Notes: generated from the letters alone by a model not told the origin. Counted from the first letter of the stretch, positions 28,264 through 38,563 are shown. The stretch is DNA of 64,000 nucleotides from an uncultured Clostridium sp. (GCA_900552135.1 URYN01000006.1:55081-119080); one strand, 5' to 3'. Numbers and translations: made by a program.

Positions 28264-29434
28264 TTATACTTTTGAACCTGCTCTTGATATGTTTAGCAGA
28301 ATTCCAACCGATGACAGTAATATTATTAATGCTGTTCCTCCGGTAACTAAAGAATGGTAGAGCCATTCCTGTTGTTGGAATTGACGCTGTAACAACGGCT
28401 ATATTTATTACTACTTGAACTGCAACAAGAGTTGTTATTCCTATTGCCATTAAGCTTCCAAACATATCTGGAGCTTTCATAGATATTACTATTCCTCTCC
28501 ATATAAATATTGCAAATAACAATATTATTGCAACACAGCCAACAAATCCAAGTTCTTCTGCAACTATTGCAAATATGAAGTCGTTTTGTGGTTCTGGTAT
28601 GTATAAAAATTTCTGTTTACTGTTTCCTAATCCAACTCCAAACAATCCTCCAGAGCCAATCGCATACAAGCTTTGTACCATCTGGTATCCTGTTCCTGTT
28701 GCATCAGCCCATGGATCAAAGAAGGTTTTAATTCTATCTTGTCTGAAGCCTCCATCTCCTCCACCAGATAACTTCTTTATCAATACCAATGCAATTCCAC
28801 CAGCGAGCACGGCTCCTCCTGCCAGGAAGTGTAAAATTCTGCATCCTGCCATAAGCATCATAACAGAGCTTACAGTTAATATAACTAAAGAAACACTCAA
28901 GTGGTTCTGTATAAAATATAATATTGCAATTGGTGGTGCTAAGAAAATTGCAGACTTAACAAATCCCCTCCAGAAATCTTTTAGATCATCCTTATGGTCT
29001 GATAAATATCCTGCATAAAATATTATTAATCCTATTTTGGTTATTTCTGATGGTTGAAACTGTCCTAATAAAGGTAATTTAATCCATCTTCTTGCTCCTT
29101 TTACTTCAATTCCAAGTTTTGGTACTAAAACTAAAAGAAGAATTACAACAGAAAATACATAAGCGAACCAATAAAATTTCTTGTAAAATCTATAGTCTAC
29201 TTTTGATAAGAAAAGCATTATAGCAATTCCAAGTATTGCACAACCAAATTGTTTAATAAAAAATGTGTAACTTTCTCCTGTTACAGATAATGAATATGGT
29301 GCACTTGCAGAAAGCACCATAATAACTCCTAAAGCTAACAGTACCAATACTGTCAGCAATAGAATAAAGTCCATTTTATTATTCATAAATCTAGAGAATT
29401 TCTTTCCCTTACTTTTTTGAATATTATTTTGCAT
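28264..29434 (-). CDS. ftsW: FtsW/SpoVE lipid II polymerase, C-terminus frameshifted
   Basis: SEDS-family glycosyltransferase/lipid II polymerase working with the class B PBP encoded upstream. About ten membrane helices; TGTGYQMVQSLYAIGSGGLFG and PEPQNDFIFAIVAEELG are SEDS signatures. The frame as written runs ...LPFFSYRRNSINNI to 28256, but dropping one base of the GG at 28342-28343 gives the family ending FSYGGTALIILLSSVGILL, then NISRAGSKV with a stop at 28264-28266. So there is a single-base insertion at codon 363 or so. FtsW or SpoVE cannot be separated by eye. Placed between mraY and murG. Confidence 0.92.
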
Positions 29435-29544
29435 TCGTTCTTTCCTTTCAAAATTTATGTCTAATCGTTAATACTTTTTCAAATCAACTATTTTTATTCT
29501 TGTTCTTATATTATTAAATTAAGCACTAATCTATCGATATGTTT

Positions 29545-30534
29545 TTATATAGCTACAAGTCCGATTATACATGCAACTAATGTTATTATACTAAACACTG
29601 AAACAATTGTATTTTCATTCCATCCGCATAGTTCAAAGTGATGATGCAATGGTGCCATTTTGAAGATTCTTTTTCCAGTTCTCTTGTAATGAGCAACCTG
29701 AATTATGTCTGATAGTGTTTCTAATACAGGTATTATTGCTATTATTAGTAGTAGAATTGGCATCTTCATATATATTGCCATTACAGATACTGCACCACCT
29801 AAAAGTAGTGAACCCGTGTCCCCCATGAATACTTTTGCAGGGTGCAAGTTGAACAATAAGAAAGCTAGGCATATTCCAATTAAACTTGTTCCAAATATAA
29901 CAATTTCTTTTGTTCCAGTAATTATTCCTATTGCAGTTAAACATGTTAGTATTATTGTTGTAACAGATGTTGCAAGCCCATCAATACCATCAGTTAAATT
30001 TATTGCATTCGTCGTTGCAAGCATTACAATTATCATAAATGGTATATACACATATATTGGCAGTGTAATTGAGGTTTTTGCAAAAGGAATTATTATGTCT
30101 GTTCCTATTTTCATTACATTTGTAACATAAACTATAAATATTGTTGCAATAATAAGTAGTCCTAACATTTTTAATGAAGGTTTTAGTCCTTTTGTATTAT
30201 TCAACACTAGTTTAATGAAGTCGTCTACGAATCCAACTAATCCAAAGCCAACTGTAACTGCAATCAATGGAATTAAATTTCTTGCAACTACCCTCTCAGA
30301 TTCAGCTACTGATTTTGAATAGTCAAATACAAGTATACCTCCAACTATTAAAAGTGTAATAATCATTATAATTCCACCCATTGTAGGTGTTCCTTGTTTC
30401 TTTAAATGAGATTTTGGACCGTCATCTCTTTCGTGTTGTCCTATTTTCTTTCTTCTTAAAATTGGTATTACTATCAGCGAAATTACAAATGCAACTGCAA
30501 ATGCCAATAGAAGTATTTTTATTTGGTATGCCAT
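29545..30534 (-). CDS. mraY: MraY, phospho-MurNAc-pentapeptide transferase
   Basis: Integral-membrane enzyme making lipid I from UDP-MurNAc-pentapeptide and undecaprenyl phosphate. 329 residues, about ten helices, with GTPTMGG (about 49-55), the Asp-rich LVGFVDDFIK (about 100-109), NLTDGIDGLA (about 178-187), FMGDTGSLLLGG and the HHHFE motif near the end. It lies 45 bp after murE; murF and murD, usual neighbours, are absent from the cluster. Confidence 0.98.
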   Translation of the reverse strand: MAYQIKILLLAFAVAFVISLIVIPILRRKKIGQHERDDGPKSHLKKQGTPTMGGIIMIITLLIVGGILVFDYSKSVAESERVVARNLIPLIAVTVGFGLVGFVDDFIKLVLNNTKGLKPSLKMLGLLIIATIFIVYVTNVMKIGTDIIIPFAKTSITLPIYVYIPFMIIVMLATTNAINLTDGIDGLATSVTTIILTCLTAIGIITGTKEIVIFGTSLIGICLAFLLFNLHPAKVFMGDTGSLLLGGAVSVMAIYMKMPILLLIIAIIPVLETLSDIIQVAHYKRTGKRIFKMAPLHHHFELCGWNENTIVSVFSIITLVACIIGLVAI

Positions 30535-30579
30535 TTTATCTTCCCCGTTTCCTATTAGATTTTATATCTATGTTTTATT

Positions 30580-32052
30580 TTATAATTCACCTTTTATTAT
30601 TTGGTTTACTATTACTCTTTCATCAAAAGGATGTTTTACACCATTTATCTCTTGATAAGGTTCGTGTCCTTTTCCTGCAAGAACAATTATATCTTTCTTG
30701 CTAGCCATGTTAATTGCATATCTTATTGCTTCAACTCTGTCTACTATTACAGTGTATTTTCCTTTTGTCTTTTTTATTCCTTCTTCAATTTGATCAACTA
30801 TTTTTTGTGGGTCTTCTGTTCTTGGATTGTCTGATGTAATTATTGTGAAATCTGCAACCATTCCAGAAATTTCACCCATTTGAGGTCTTTTGGCAGAATC
30901 TCTGTCTCCACCACAGCCAAATACAGAAATAACTCTTCCTCTTGTATATGATTTTACTGCATGTAATATATTTGATAAACTTTCTGGAGAGTGTGCATAA
31001 TCAATCATAATTGTTAAATCCTTTGAATTATTTACAAGTTCTGATCTTCCTGGAACACGAACTTCTAGTAAAGCCTCTTTTATTGTCTCAGGATCACAAC
31101 CAAATTTTAGTGCAACACTTATAGCAGCTAAGCTATTATATACGCTAAATCTTCCTGGAATTCCAACCTTTACTCTCTCATTTCTATCTCCAAGTTTTAC
31201 TTTAAAATCAACATAAGAGTTTGTAATTGTTATATCTTTTGCAAGTAAATTGCAACTATTATCAATTCCGTAAGTCTTTATATCACTATCTGGGAATAGC
31301 TTTGGAACTTTGCATACATGTAAATCATCTATATTTACAAAGCCACATTTACACATTTGGAATAACTTTAATTTTGAATTAAAGTAATCTTCCATGTTTG
31401 GATGTTCTTTCGCGCTGATGTGGTCCTCTGAGAAGTTTGTAAATACTGCAACATCAAAATCACAGCCTGCTACTCTGTTTAGTTTCAAGCTTTGAGAAGA
31501 AACCTCCATTATTACTACTTTGCATCCATCTTCATACATTTGAGCAAATAATTGTTGTAATTCTATGCTCTCAGGTGTTGTTCTGTCACTATCTTTTAAC
31601 TTTTTATCTCCACTGTAAATTGCGATTGTTCCAATAAGACCAGCTTTAATTCCTTGCTTTTGGAATATTTCTCTCATCATAAATGTTGTTGTTGTTTTTC
31701 CTTTTGTTCCTGTAACTCCAATTAGTTTAAACTTTCTTGATGGATTGTCATAGAAATTGCAAGAGCATATTGCCATTGCATATCTTGCATCCTTTACCAC
31801 AATAAGTGTTACATCTTGTGGTATATTTAAGCTTCTGAAATCAGTTTGTTCATCTACTAAAATAACCTTTGCTCCCTTCTCGATTGCACTTTGTATGTAC
31901 TGAGTTCCATCTGTTGAAAATCCTTTTATTGCAAAAAACATAGAACCTTCAACAACTTTTCTAGAGTCATTTTCTATCGTTGTAACCTCTCTATCAATTT
32001 CTCCCTTTGCTTTAATTTCGTCTAATCCTGCTAAAATCTTTTTTAAATTCAT
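30580..32052 (-). CDS. murE: MurE, UDP-MurNAc-tripeptide ligase (meso-DAP type)
   Basis: ATP-dependent ligase adding the third stem-peptide residue. 490 residues with the three Mur-ligase domains: GVTGTKGKTTTTFM (P-loop, about 113-126), the carbamylated-Lys region EVSSQSLKLNRV, and the C-terminal SDNPRTEDP. The DNPR motif is that of meso-diaminopimelate-adding enzymes, as opposed to Lys-adding ones. It is followed closely by mraY. Confidence 0.97.
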   Translation of the reverse strand: MNLKKILAGLDEIKAKGEIDREVTTIENDSRKVVEGSMFFAIKGFSTDGTQYIQSAIEKGAKVILVDEQTDFRSLNIPQDVTLIVVKDARYAMAICSCNFYDNPSRKFKLIGVTGTKGKTTTTFMMREIFQKQGIKAGLIGTIAIYSGDKKLKDSDRTTPESIELQQLFAQMYEDGCKVVIMEVSSQSLKLNRVAGCDFDVAVFTNFSEDHISAKEHPNMEDYFNSKLKLFQMCKCGFVNIDDLHVCKVPKLFPDSDIKTYGIDNSCNLLAKDITITNSYVDFKVKLGDRNERVKVGIPGRFSVYNSLAAISVALKFGCDPETIKEALLEVRVPGRSELVNNSKDLTIMIDYAHSPESLSNILHAVKSYTRGRVISVFGCGGDRDSAKRPQMGEISGMVADFTIITSDNPRTEDPQKIVDQIEEGIKKTKGKYTVIVDRVEAIRYAINMASKKDIIVLAGKGHEPYQEINGVKHPFDERVIVNQIIKGEL

Positions 32053-32128
32053 ATTTATTCTTCCCTTCTAAAGGTAGCCTTTTTTAGGCCATTAATAATT
32101 GTAGCATATAGCAGTTGCTATCGTTGCT

Positions 32129-32246
32129 AATTTACCATTAGTATTATATAATTAAAATTTGTTTTTGTATAGAGGAATAGCAATTTTTTCAAAATAAATT
32201 TGCAACTTTGTAGGTTTGCATTTATCATTTTCTGTAATGGTAAATT
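32129..32246. repeat. 12-bp inverted repeat around the murE upstream region
   Basis: AATTTACCATTA (32129-32140) is perfectly matched by TAATGGTAAATT (32235-32246), 94 bp apart, in the 196-bp gap between the PBP gene and murE. On the minus strand a weak promoter (TTGAAA, 17 bases, TACAAA) lies between them. It may form a long hairpin in the PBP 3' end; no gene is seen. Confidence 0.35.
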
Positions 32247-32248
32247 TA

Positions 32249-34402
32249 TTATTCTTCTAGGTATGCAATTACAGAAGTGCCCTGCTTTGTTTTTATTCCT
32301 GCCTTTGGAATCTGGCTTTCTACCTTATCTTTGCTATTATCATTTTCCTTTATATCTATGTTAAGTCCTACATCTTCTAATGTTTTTTTAGCTTCTTTTT
32401 TTGTCATTCCAACAATGTTTGGAACTTCAACTTCTATTTTTTCTTCCTCTTCACTTTCCTTTTGTACTTCTAAATATGGAAGCACCTCTCCCAATACCTG
32501 TGAAGCAATTGGAGCTGCAACACCACCTCCTTGGTGACCTCCTTCGCCAGTTGGATTGTACAAGGTTATTAATATACATACTTCTGGGTCATTTATTGGT
32601 GCAGTTCCAATAAATGATGTTACATATTTTCCTGTATTTACTCCATCTTCAGATGTTCCAGTTTTTCCTCCTATTCTATATCCTTTAACTTGTGCATTCT
32701 TTCCTGTTCCTTCAGCCACAACACTCTCCATCATGCTTAACATTTTTTTTGATGTATCCTCTGATATAACTCTATCCTTTTGTACTGTTGCAATTTTAGT
32801 GTGTTCTCCTGTCTGACTGTTTATTATTTCTTTTACGACTCTCGGCTGTGTATAAATGCCTCCATTCGCAATTGTTGAAACCATTGTTATCATTTGAATT
32901 GGTGTTACCTCAAATCTCTGTCCAAAGGCTATTGTTCCAAGTTCTACTGGTCCCACCTTTGATTCTTTCAAAAATATGCTTCCTGCTTCTCCTGGTAAGT
33001 CAATTCCCGTTTTGCCTAAAAATCCATACTTTGACAAATATTCATAGTATTTTTTTACTCCTATTTTTCCTCCTAACCCGATAAACACTGGGTTGCATGA
33101 ATTCATTAAAGCTTTTCTTAAGGATTCTGGACCATGTGGTCTATAATATCTCCAACACTTCATTTTTACACCAGCCACATCTATATATCCAACACAACAA
33201 AACTCTCCTTCCTTATCAGTTTCTGTTACAATCCCTTCCTGCAGAGCAGTTGAAGCAGTTACAAGTTTAAAAGTAGACCCCGGTTCATAAGTATCTGATA
33301 TTGCTTTGTTTCTCCAGATTCCTTGTAATGCATTAGACCTTTCCGTTGCAGTCATCGTCTCCCAATTTGCCTTTTGCTCATCATTATTAATCGTATATGG
33401 ATCATTTAAATTATAATCTGGATAACTTGCTATTGCTAGAATATCTCCAGTTTTAGGGTTCATTAGCAGAATATTTCCACCATCAGTACACACATTGTCT
33501 ATACAAGCTTCCTTTAAATATTTTTCTGCAATTCCCTGTACAGTTGCATCAATCGTTAGTACCAAATCATTTCCATTCTTGGCTGGTTCATAGCTCTCCG
33601 AAGTATCGCTTATATCAATTCCTTTTGCATCAGTCATCTTTAAAATTTTTCCACTTTCTCCCTTAAGCTCAGAATCATACCTTGCCTCAATTCCAGCTAA
33701 CCCTTGATTATCACTGCCACAAAAGCCAATCATCTGCGAAGCTAAATTGTTGTAAGGATAAAACCTTTTTGTGTCTTCGTCAATGTTAACTCCTGAACTA
33801 ATTTTCTGTTCTTCAAGCCATATTCTAAGTTGATCAGTCTTCTCTTTTTCAACCTTTTTTGCAATAGTTTCTATTCCAGTTCTTCTCTTAACTTTCTTTA
33901 AAACTTTATCATAATCAAGCTCAAAGAGTTCAGATAATTTTTTTGCTACCTTTTCTTTATTCTCTTCACTTATATTCAAAGGATTAACCGTAACAGTTTC
34001 CACACTACTACTCGTTGCAAGTACAACCTTGCCTGTCGAATCGAAAATTGTTCCTCTTTTAGGATTAATCTTTCTATCCAAAGTCTGTTGTGTATATGCC
34101 ATTTGCTTAAGCCAATCACCTTTTACAAACTGAATATATCCTACTCTTACACAGAGCGAGCCAAAAATAAGCACAACAAATAACAATGCAAGTCTTATTC
34201 TCTTTTTCCTTGCAATCTCTCCTTGTTTATTTATTTGATATTTCTTAGTTTTCACTTCTCTTGCAAGTTTTTTTGCAGCTTTTCCCTGTTTCTTGTTTTG
34301 CTTATGAATTAATTTTTTATTTATTTTTTTATCCTTGTTGTCCTTAAGCTTTTTCTCTTTTAATTGCTTTATTCTAGACTTTTTTATAGGTTTATTTTTC
34401 AT
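32249..34402 (-). CDS. Class B penicillin-binding protein with one PASTA domain (SpoVD/FtsI type)
   Basis: Peptidoglycan transpeptidase, acting with the FtsW/SpoVE partner. Very basic cytoplasmic N-terminus of about 65 residues (Lys-rich), one membrane helix (about 70-90), a PBP dimerisation domain with RGTIFDSTG, then the transpeptidase with SxxK in GSTFKLV (about 377), SCN in MNSCNP and KTG in GGKTGTSE (about 582). One C-terminal PASTA repeat starting VPNIVGMTKKEAKK (last 65 residues), as in SpoVD; division FtsI/PbpB of Bacillus has two. No ftsL gene precedes it. 717 residues. Confidence 0.94.
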   Translation of the reverse strand: MKNKPIKKSRIKQLKEKKLKDNKDKKINKKLIHKQNKKQGKAAKKLAREVKTKKYQINKQGEIARKKRIRLALLFVVLIFGSLCVRVGYIQFVKGDWLKQMAYTQQTLDRKINPKRGTIFDSTGKVVLATSSSVETVTVNPLNISEENKEKVAKKLSELFELDYDKVLKKVKRRTGIETIAKKVEKEKTDQLRIWLEEQKISSGVNIDEDTKRFYPYNNLASQMIGFCGSDNQGLAGIEARYDSELKGESGKILKMTDAKGIDISDTSESYEPAKNGNDLVLTIDATVQGIAEKYLKEACIDNVCTDGGNILLMNPKTGDILAIASYPDYNLNDPYTINNDEQKANWETMTATERSNALQGIWRNKAISDTYEPGSTFKLVTASTALQEGIVTETDKEGEFCCVGYIDVAGVKMKCWRYYRPHGPESLRKALMNSCNPVFIGLGGKIGVKKYYEYLSKYGFLGKTGIDLPGEAGSIFLKESKVGPVELGTIAFGQRFEVTPIQMITMVSTIANGGIYTQPRVVKEIINSQTGEHTKIATVQKDRVISEDTSKKMLSMMESVVAEGTGKNAQVKGYRIGGKTGTSEDGVNTGKYVTSFIGTAPINDPEVCILITLYNPTGEGGHQGGGVAAPIASQVLGEVLPYLEVQKESEEEEKIEVEVPNIVGMTKKEAKKTLEDVGLNIDIKENDNSKDKVESQIPKAGIKTKQGTSVIAYLEE

Positions 34403-34516
34403 TTACAGAAAATCCTTTCTATGTTGAATATCCTATATAAATGTATTCATGGTAAGTGAAAATATTATTGAAAAAGCCGAATTGTTGAGAGTAAATTTTT
34501 AATTTTAAGCAAAATT

Positions 34517-34546
34517 ATAGAGCTATGTTCAAAAACATAACTCTAT
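34517..34546 (-). terminator. Terminator after the PASTA kinase gene
   Basis: ATAGAG-c-TATGTT (34517-34529) and AACATA-a-CTCTAT (34534-34546) form a stem with one bulge pair; T-rich on the plus side. It separates the kinase gene from the PBP gene. Confidence 0.65.
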
Positions 34547-34552
34547 TTTATT

Positions 34553-36535
34553 TTATTCAAATGTATATGAACTTGTTGTATTTAAGTTTATATCTTTTTG
34601 AGCTTTTAATATATCATCAATATAAACTTTTACAGTTACAGTTCCTTTTCCACTTATATTTGTTTGGATTGCAGTCGAGTTTAAGTCAACTTTTTTGTCG
34701 TACACTTTATCTTCTCCGACTTTTACTGTTAATTTCTTTTCTTTAACTGTTGTTCCTGATGTTGTTGTGTTTCCTTGTTCTGTTTCTGGTTCATATCCTC
34801 CAGTTATTGATTTTACGTTTATCGTTATTTTTGCTTCTTTAGTTTCAGCAAGTTTGTTTACTGTTATTGTTATTTCTGTTCCTTCGTCAATGTTTTCCCC
34901 TGATTTTATGTTTTGGCTTAGTACTATTCCATTGTCCTTGGTTGTGTCTTCAGAGTATTCCACATTTACTTTTAGATTTTTTCCTTCTAGTGTTTGTCTT
35001 GCGTCACTCTCTGTTTTTCCAAGTACACTTGGCATTACAACTTGAGCTATTCCTGTTCCAATACTTACATGTATTTTTACTGTCTCTCCGGCATTTGCTT
35101 CAGTATTTGGATTTGTTTCTTGGCTTATTACTATTCCTTCTTTTATTTCTTTGCTTGTTTCTTCTATTTTTTCAGCCTTTAATTTGTTGTTTTCTAGTTC
35201 TTTTACAGCCTCATCATAAGTCATTCCCGCTACTTTTGGAACTGTAACTTTTTCTGTTCCTTTGCTAACTTTTACTTTGATTGTTGTGCTTTTCTCTTTT
35301 ACTTTGTAGTTTGGTGTGTATGCAGGACTTTGCTCATATATTTTTCCGGCTTCTTGGTCTGCATTATAGTCTTCACTTGCTTTTTCATAGTTTAGCTTTA
35401 ATTCCTTAAGTTCAGCTTTTGCCTCTTCCTCTGTTTTTCCTATTAAGTTAGGAATTTGTACGTCTTTTGCTTCATTAGCACTTAATATCGCAGATGTAAC
35501 TGCTATGCTTGCTACGAATAATATTAAACATATTAATACTATTATTGGTCCTTTTGCCTTTGGGTGTTCTTCAAAGAATTTTGCAATACCTTTTTTCTGC
35601 TTTTTCTTTTTGTTTGCAGTAGCAGATTGTTTTAACATATCATCTGTTATTGCTCCCATTCTTCTAGTTAATCCGTCATCTAAGTTTTCTTCTTCTACGA
35701 ATTCTCCTTCTGGGTCTTTTAATGCTCTTGATAAATCTCTCATCATTGCTGTTGCAGTTTGGTATCTTGCCATTGGCTCTTTTTCCATTGCTTTTAATAT
35801 TATGTCATTAACAGCTTGAGGAATATTGTCGTTTATTTCCATTGGTGGTACAGGTGGTTCTTGCATGTGTTTTAGTGCAACTGATACAGATGTATCACTG
35901 TCGAATGGTACTCTACCAGTAAGCATTTCATACATTACAACTCCAAGAGAGTATATGTCTGATTTTGCATCTGTGTATCCACCCTTTGCCTGTTCTGGCG
36001 AGAAATAGTGAACTGATCCTATTGTTGTTCCAAATGCCGTTATTGTTGAATTAGATACAGCTTTTGCGATTCCAAAGTCAGTTACTTTTGCTACTCCATC
36101 TTCTGTGATTATTATATTATGTGGTTTTATATCTCTATGAACTATGTTGTTTTTGTGAGCTGTCTCCAACGCTGATGCAATTTGCATAGCTATATTTACA
36201 GACCATTTCCAAGGAAGTGCTCCTTCTTCTGTGATTATTTGTTTTAAAGTTTTTCCTCTGACTAATTCCATAACTATATAGTAGATTCCATCTTCATTTC
36301 CAACATCATATATTGATACTATGTTTGGATGAGATAGGCTTGCAGCAGCCTGTGCTTCTGAATTGAATCTTTTTACAAATTCTTCATCAGTTGTAAATTC
36401 ATCTTTTAGTACTTTTATTGCAACTTTTCTATTTAATACATTATCTCTAGCCGTGTAAACTGTTGCCATTCCTCCAACACCAGTTTGGCTTATAATTTCA
36501 TATCTATTGGCTATCGTTTTTCCTATTATATTCAT
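34553..36535 (-). CDS. PASTA-domain Ser/Thr protein kinase (PrkC/PknB/StkP type)
   Basis: Membrane sensor kinase that reads muropeptides or lipid II and phosphorylates cell-wall and division proteins. Kinase domain 1-270 with the P-loop GVGGMATVYTARD, the VAIKVLK lysine, HRDIKPHN and DFGIAKA; one membrane helix about 325-348; three PASTA repeats about 355-560 (VQIPNLIGKT, VTVPKVAGMT, VVMPSVLGKT). The last 100 residues are an extra beta-rich domain rich in Thr/Lys that is not PASTA. Its phosphatase partner lies directly upstream (33 bp). Confidence 0.97.
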   Translation of the reverse strand: MNIIGKTIANRYEIISQTGVGGMATVYTARDNVLNRKVAIKVLKDEFTTDEEFVKRFNSEAQAAASLSHPNIVSIYDVGNEDGIYYIVMELVRGKTLKQIITEEGALPWKWSVNIAMQIASALETAHKNNIVHRDIKPHNIIITEDGVAKVTDFGIAKAVSNSTITAFGTTIGSVHYFSPEQAKGGYTDAKSDIYSLGVVMYEMLTGRVPFDSDTSVSVALKHMQEPPVPPMEINDNIPQAVNDIILKAMEKEPMARYQTATAMMRDLSRALKDPEGEFVEEENLDDGLTRRMGAITDDMLKQSATANKKKKQKKGIAKFFEEHPKAKGPIIVLICLILFVASIAVTSAILSANEAKDVQIPNLIGKTEEEAKAELKELKLNYEKASEDYNADQEAGKIYEQSPAYTPNYKVKEKSTTIKVKVSKGTEKVTVPKVAGMTYDEAVKELENNKLKAEKIEETSKEIKEGIVISQETNPNTEANAGETVKIHVSIGTGIAQVVMPSVLGKTESDARQTLEGKNLKVNVEYSEDTTKDNGIVLSQNIKSGENIDEGTEITITVNKLAETKEAKITINVKSITGGYEPETEQGNTTTSGTTVKEKKLTVKVGEDKVYDKKVDLNSTAIQTNISGKGTVTVKVYIDDILKAQKDINLNTTSSYTFE

Positions 36536-36568
36536 ATAACTTTCTCCTCATTTATAGTATTAATACTA

Positions 36569-37309
36569 TTATTGTTGTGCACTGTTATATATTACAACAA
36601 CAGTAATATTATCAAGTCCACCATTCTCATTTGCTTTTTTTATAAGATTTACATCTGAGTTTTCGATATCTTCTTTTATTATTTTAAAGATTTCATCTTC
36701 TTTTACCATGTTTGTTAAGCCATCAGATGTCATCAAAATAATATCATTTTTTATACATGTTTTTGTATATATTTCTGGTTCCACTTCAGGAGTGCATCCA
36801 AGAGCTTTTGTAAGCATATTTTTCTTAGGATGTCTGAAGGCTTCTTCTTTCGTTATTTTTCCATCTTCAATTAGAGTTTGAACATAACTGTCGTCTCTAG
36901 TTATTTTTCGCATAAACTCTTTTCTTATTCTATAAACTCTACTGTCTCCAATATGTCCAATATATAACCTACTATTATATATTAAACAAACATCTAAAGT
37001 AGTACCCATTCCTCTTAAATCTTGCTTGCTTTGTGCTTTTTTATAGACAACATCATTAGCATAAATCATAGCATCTTTCATAAGTTGTTCAATTTGTTCT
37101 TTGCTTTCTTTACTTTTTGCAAAGTTCTTTTGAATATAGTCTCTTGTCGCTTCTGTAGCCATTTTACTTGCGACTTCTCCACCGTTATATCCACCCATTC
37201 CATCTGCTAATATGAATAGTTTTATTTTGTCTTCTGGTTTCGATGCGTAAAAATAGTCCTCGTCTAATTTACGTTCTCTTCCTATATCTGTTTTTGCAAA
37301 TATTCGCAT
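36569..37309 (-). CDS. PP2C-family protein phosphatase (PrpC/Stp type)
   Basis: Removes phosphate from targets of the neighbouring PASTA kinase. 246 residues with the PP2C motifs in order: KTDIGRERKLDEDYF, ILADGMGGYNGGEVAS, IGHIGDSRVYRI, DDSYVQTL, MTSDGLTNMV and GGLDNITVVV. GGAGGG 5 bases before the ATG at 37309 (MRIFAKTDIG) fixes the start, 29 codons inside the longest frame, which also removes an overlap with rlmN. The order rlmN, phosphatase, kinase is the usual Firmicute one. Confidence 0.96.
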   Translation of the reverse strand: MRIFAKTDIGRERKLDEDYFYASKPEDKIKLFILADGMGGYNGGEVASKMATEATRDYIQKNFAKSKESKEQIEQLMKDAMIYANDVVYKKAQSKQDLRGMGTTLDVCLIYNSRLYIGHIGDSRVYRIRKEFMRKITRDDSYVQTLIEDGKITKEEAFRHPKKNMLTKALGCTPEVEPEIYTKTCIKNDIILMTSDGLTNMVKEDEIFKIIKEDIENSDVNLIKKANENGGLDNITVVVIYNSAQQ

Positions 37310-37353
37310 ACTTCCCTCCAATCTTTTTTTGATATATATTATTTTATTCTTCT

Positions 37354-38385
37354 TTATTTCCGCTCTTTCAGGTTCTGTCTTCTTAGCTGTCCGCATGCAG
37401 CATCTATGTCTGAGCCTAGTTCTCTTCTTATTGTTGCTACAATTCCATGGTCATTTAGATAATCTCTAAATTTTATAATATTTTCATTCGAGCTTTTTGA
37501 AAATTTTCCATTTTCAATTTTATTGATTGGTATTAAATTTACATGGCATAACATTCCTTGTAATAATTTCACCAATTCTTTTGCATCATCCAAATTGTCA
37601 TTATTATCTTTGGCTAATGCATACTCGAAAGATATTCTCTTATTTGTTATTGCAATGTAGTCTTTGCAAGCTTTCATTAGCTCGTTTATGTTATATCTAT
37701 TATTTACAGGCATCATGCTTGAACGTTTTTCATCATTGCTTGCATGTAGTGATACAGATAGAGTACATTGAATTTTTTCATTTGCCAAGTCATATATTCT
37801 TGGAACAAGTCCACTTGTAGACACGCTTATGTGTCTTGCTCCAATCTCTAGTCCTTTAGGATTATTCATTATTCTTATTGCTTTTATTACATTGTCGTAA
37901 TTATCTAATGGCTCTCCTATTCCCATAAATACCACATTTGAAATTTTATCTCCTGTATCTTGCTCTACTGCAAGAATTTGCTCTACTATCTCTCCTGCTG
38001 TTAGATTTCTTCCAAATGGTATTCCTGTTGATGCACAAAATTTGCAACCCATTTTACAACCAACTTGTGAAGATACACATATAGTCTTTCCAAAATGATA
38101 TTCCATTAATACAGATTCTATTGCATTTCCATCTAGTACATCAAAAAGGTATTTTTTCGTTCCATCTTTTGATTCTAGTTTCCTTAGAATTTTGTAATTA
38201 CACATTGTATAGTTTTGCTTTAATTTTTCTCTTAGTTCTAATGAAAGATTTGTCATCTCATCAAAACTTTTTACCTTATCTACATATAACCATTTAAAGA
38301 TTTGCTCTGCTCTAAACTTTTTTTCACCAATAGATTCTAATTCTTGCTTCAAATCTTCTAGGTCGTAGTCCTTTATATTTTTCAT
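37354..38385 (-). CDS. rlmN: RlmN, dual-specificity 23S rRNA/tRNA C2-adenine methyltransferase
   Basis: Radical-SAM enzyme methylating 23S rRNA A2503 and tRNA A37. 343 residues. The radical-SAM cluster motif CKMGCKFCAS (C-x3-C-x2-C) is at about 116-125, GEPLDNYDNV follows, and the C-terminal cysteine in DAACGQLRRQ (about 335) is the conserved methyl-carrying/resolving type. It is the first gene of the rlmN-phosphatase-kinase set. Confidence 0.97.
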   Translation of the reverse strand: MKNIKDYDLEDLKQELESIGEKKFRAEQIFKWLYVDKVKSFDEMTNLSLELREKLKQNYTMCNYKILRKLESKDGTKKYLFDVLDGNAIESVLMEYHFGKTICVSSQVGCKMGCKFCASTGIPFGRNLTAGEIVEQILAVEQDTGDKISNVVFMGIGEPLDNYDNVIKAIRIMNNPKGLEIGARHISVSTSGLVPRIYDLANEKIQCTLSVSLHASNDEKRSSMMPVNNRYNINELMKACKDYIAITNKRISFEYALAKDNNDNLDDAKELVKLLQGMLCHVNLIPINKIENGKFSKSSNENIIKFRDYLNDHGIVATIRRELGSDIDAACGQLRRQNLKERK

Positions 38386-38522
38386 TATTATTTATTTTTC
38401 CCTTCCGCCTTCACAAAGGTGATTTTCTCATGCATTATGTTATATTTATATCACATTACAAGCATTTTTTCAAGGGTTCTACGCAATAATAACACAATAA
38501 CGTCAAAGTTCTTAAACACATA

Positions 38523-38563
38523 AAAAACAGGTAAAATTTCGCCATTATTTTCTACCTGTTTTT
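38523..38563. terminator. Bidirectional terminator
   Basis: AAAAACAGGTA (38523-38533) and TACCTGTTTTT (38553-38563), an 11-bp perfect stem extended inwards by AAAT/ATTT. It lies between gatD-like and rlmN; the rest of 38386-38653 shows no gene. Confidence 0.8.
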
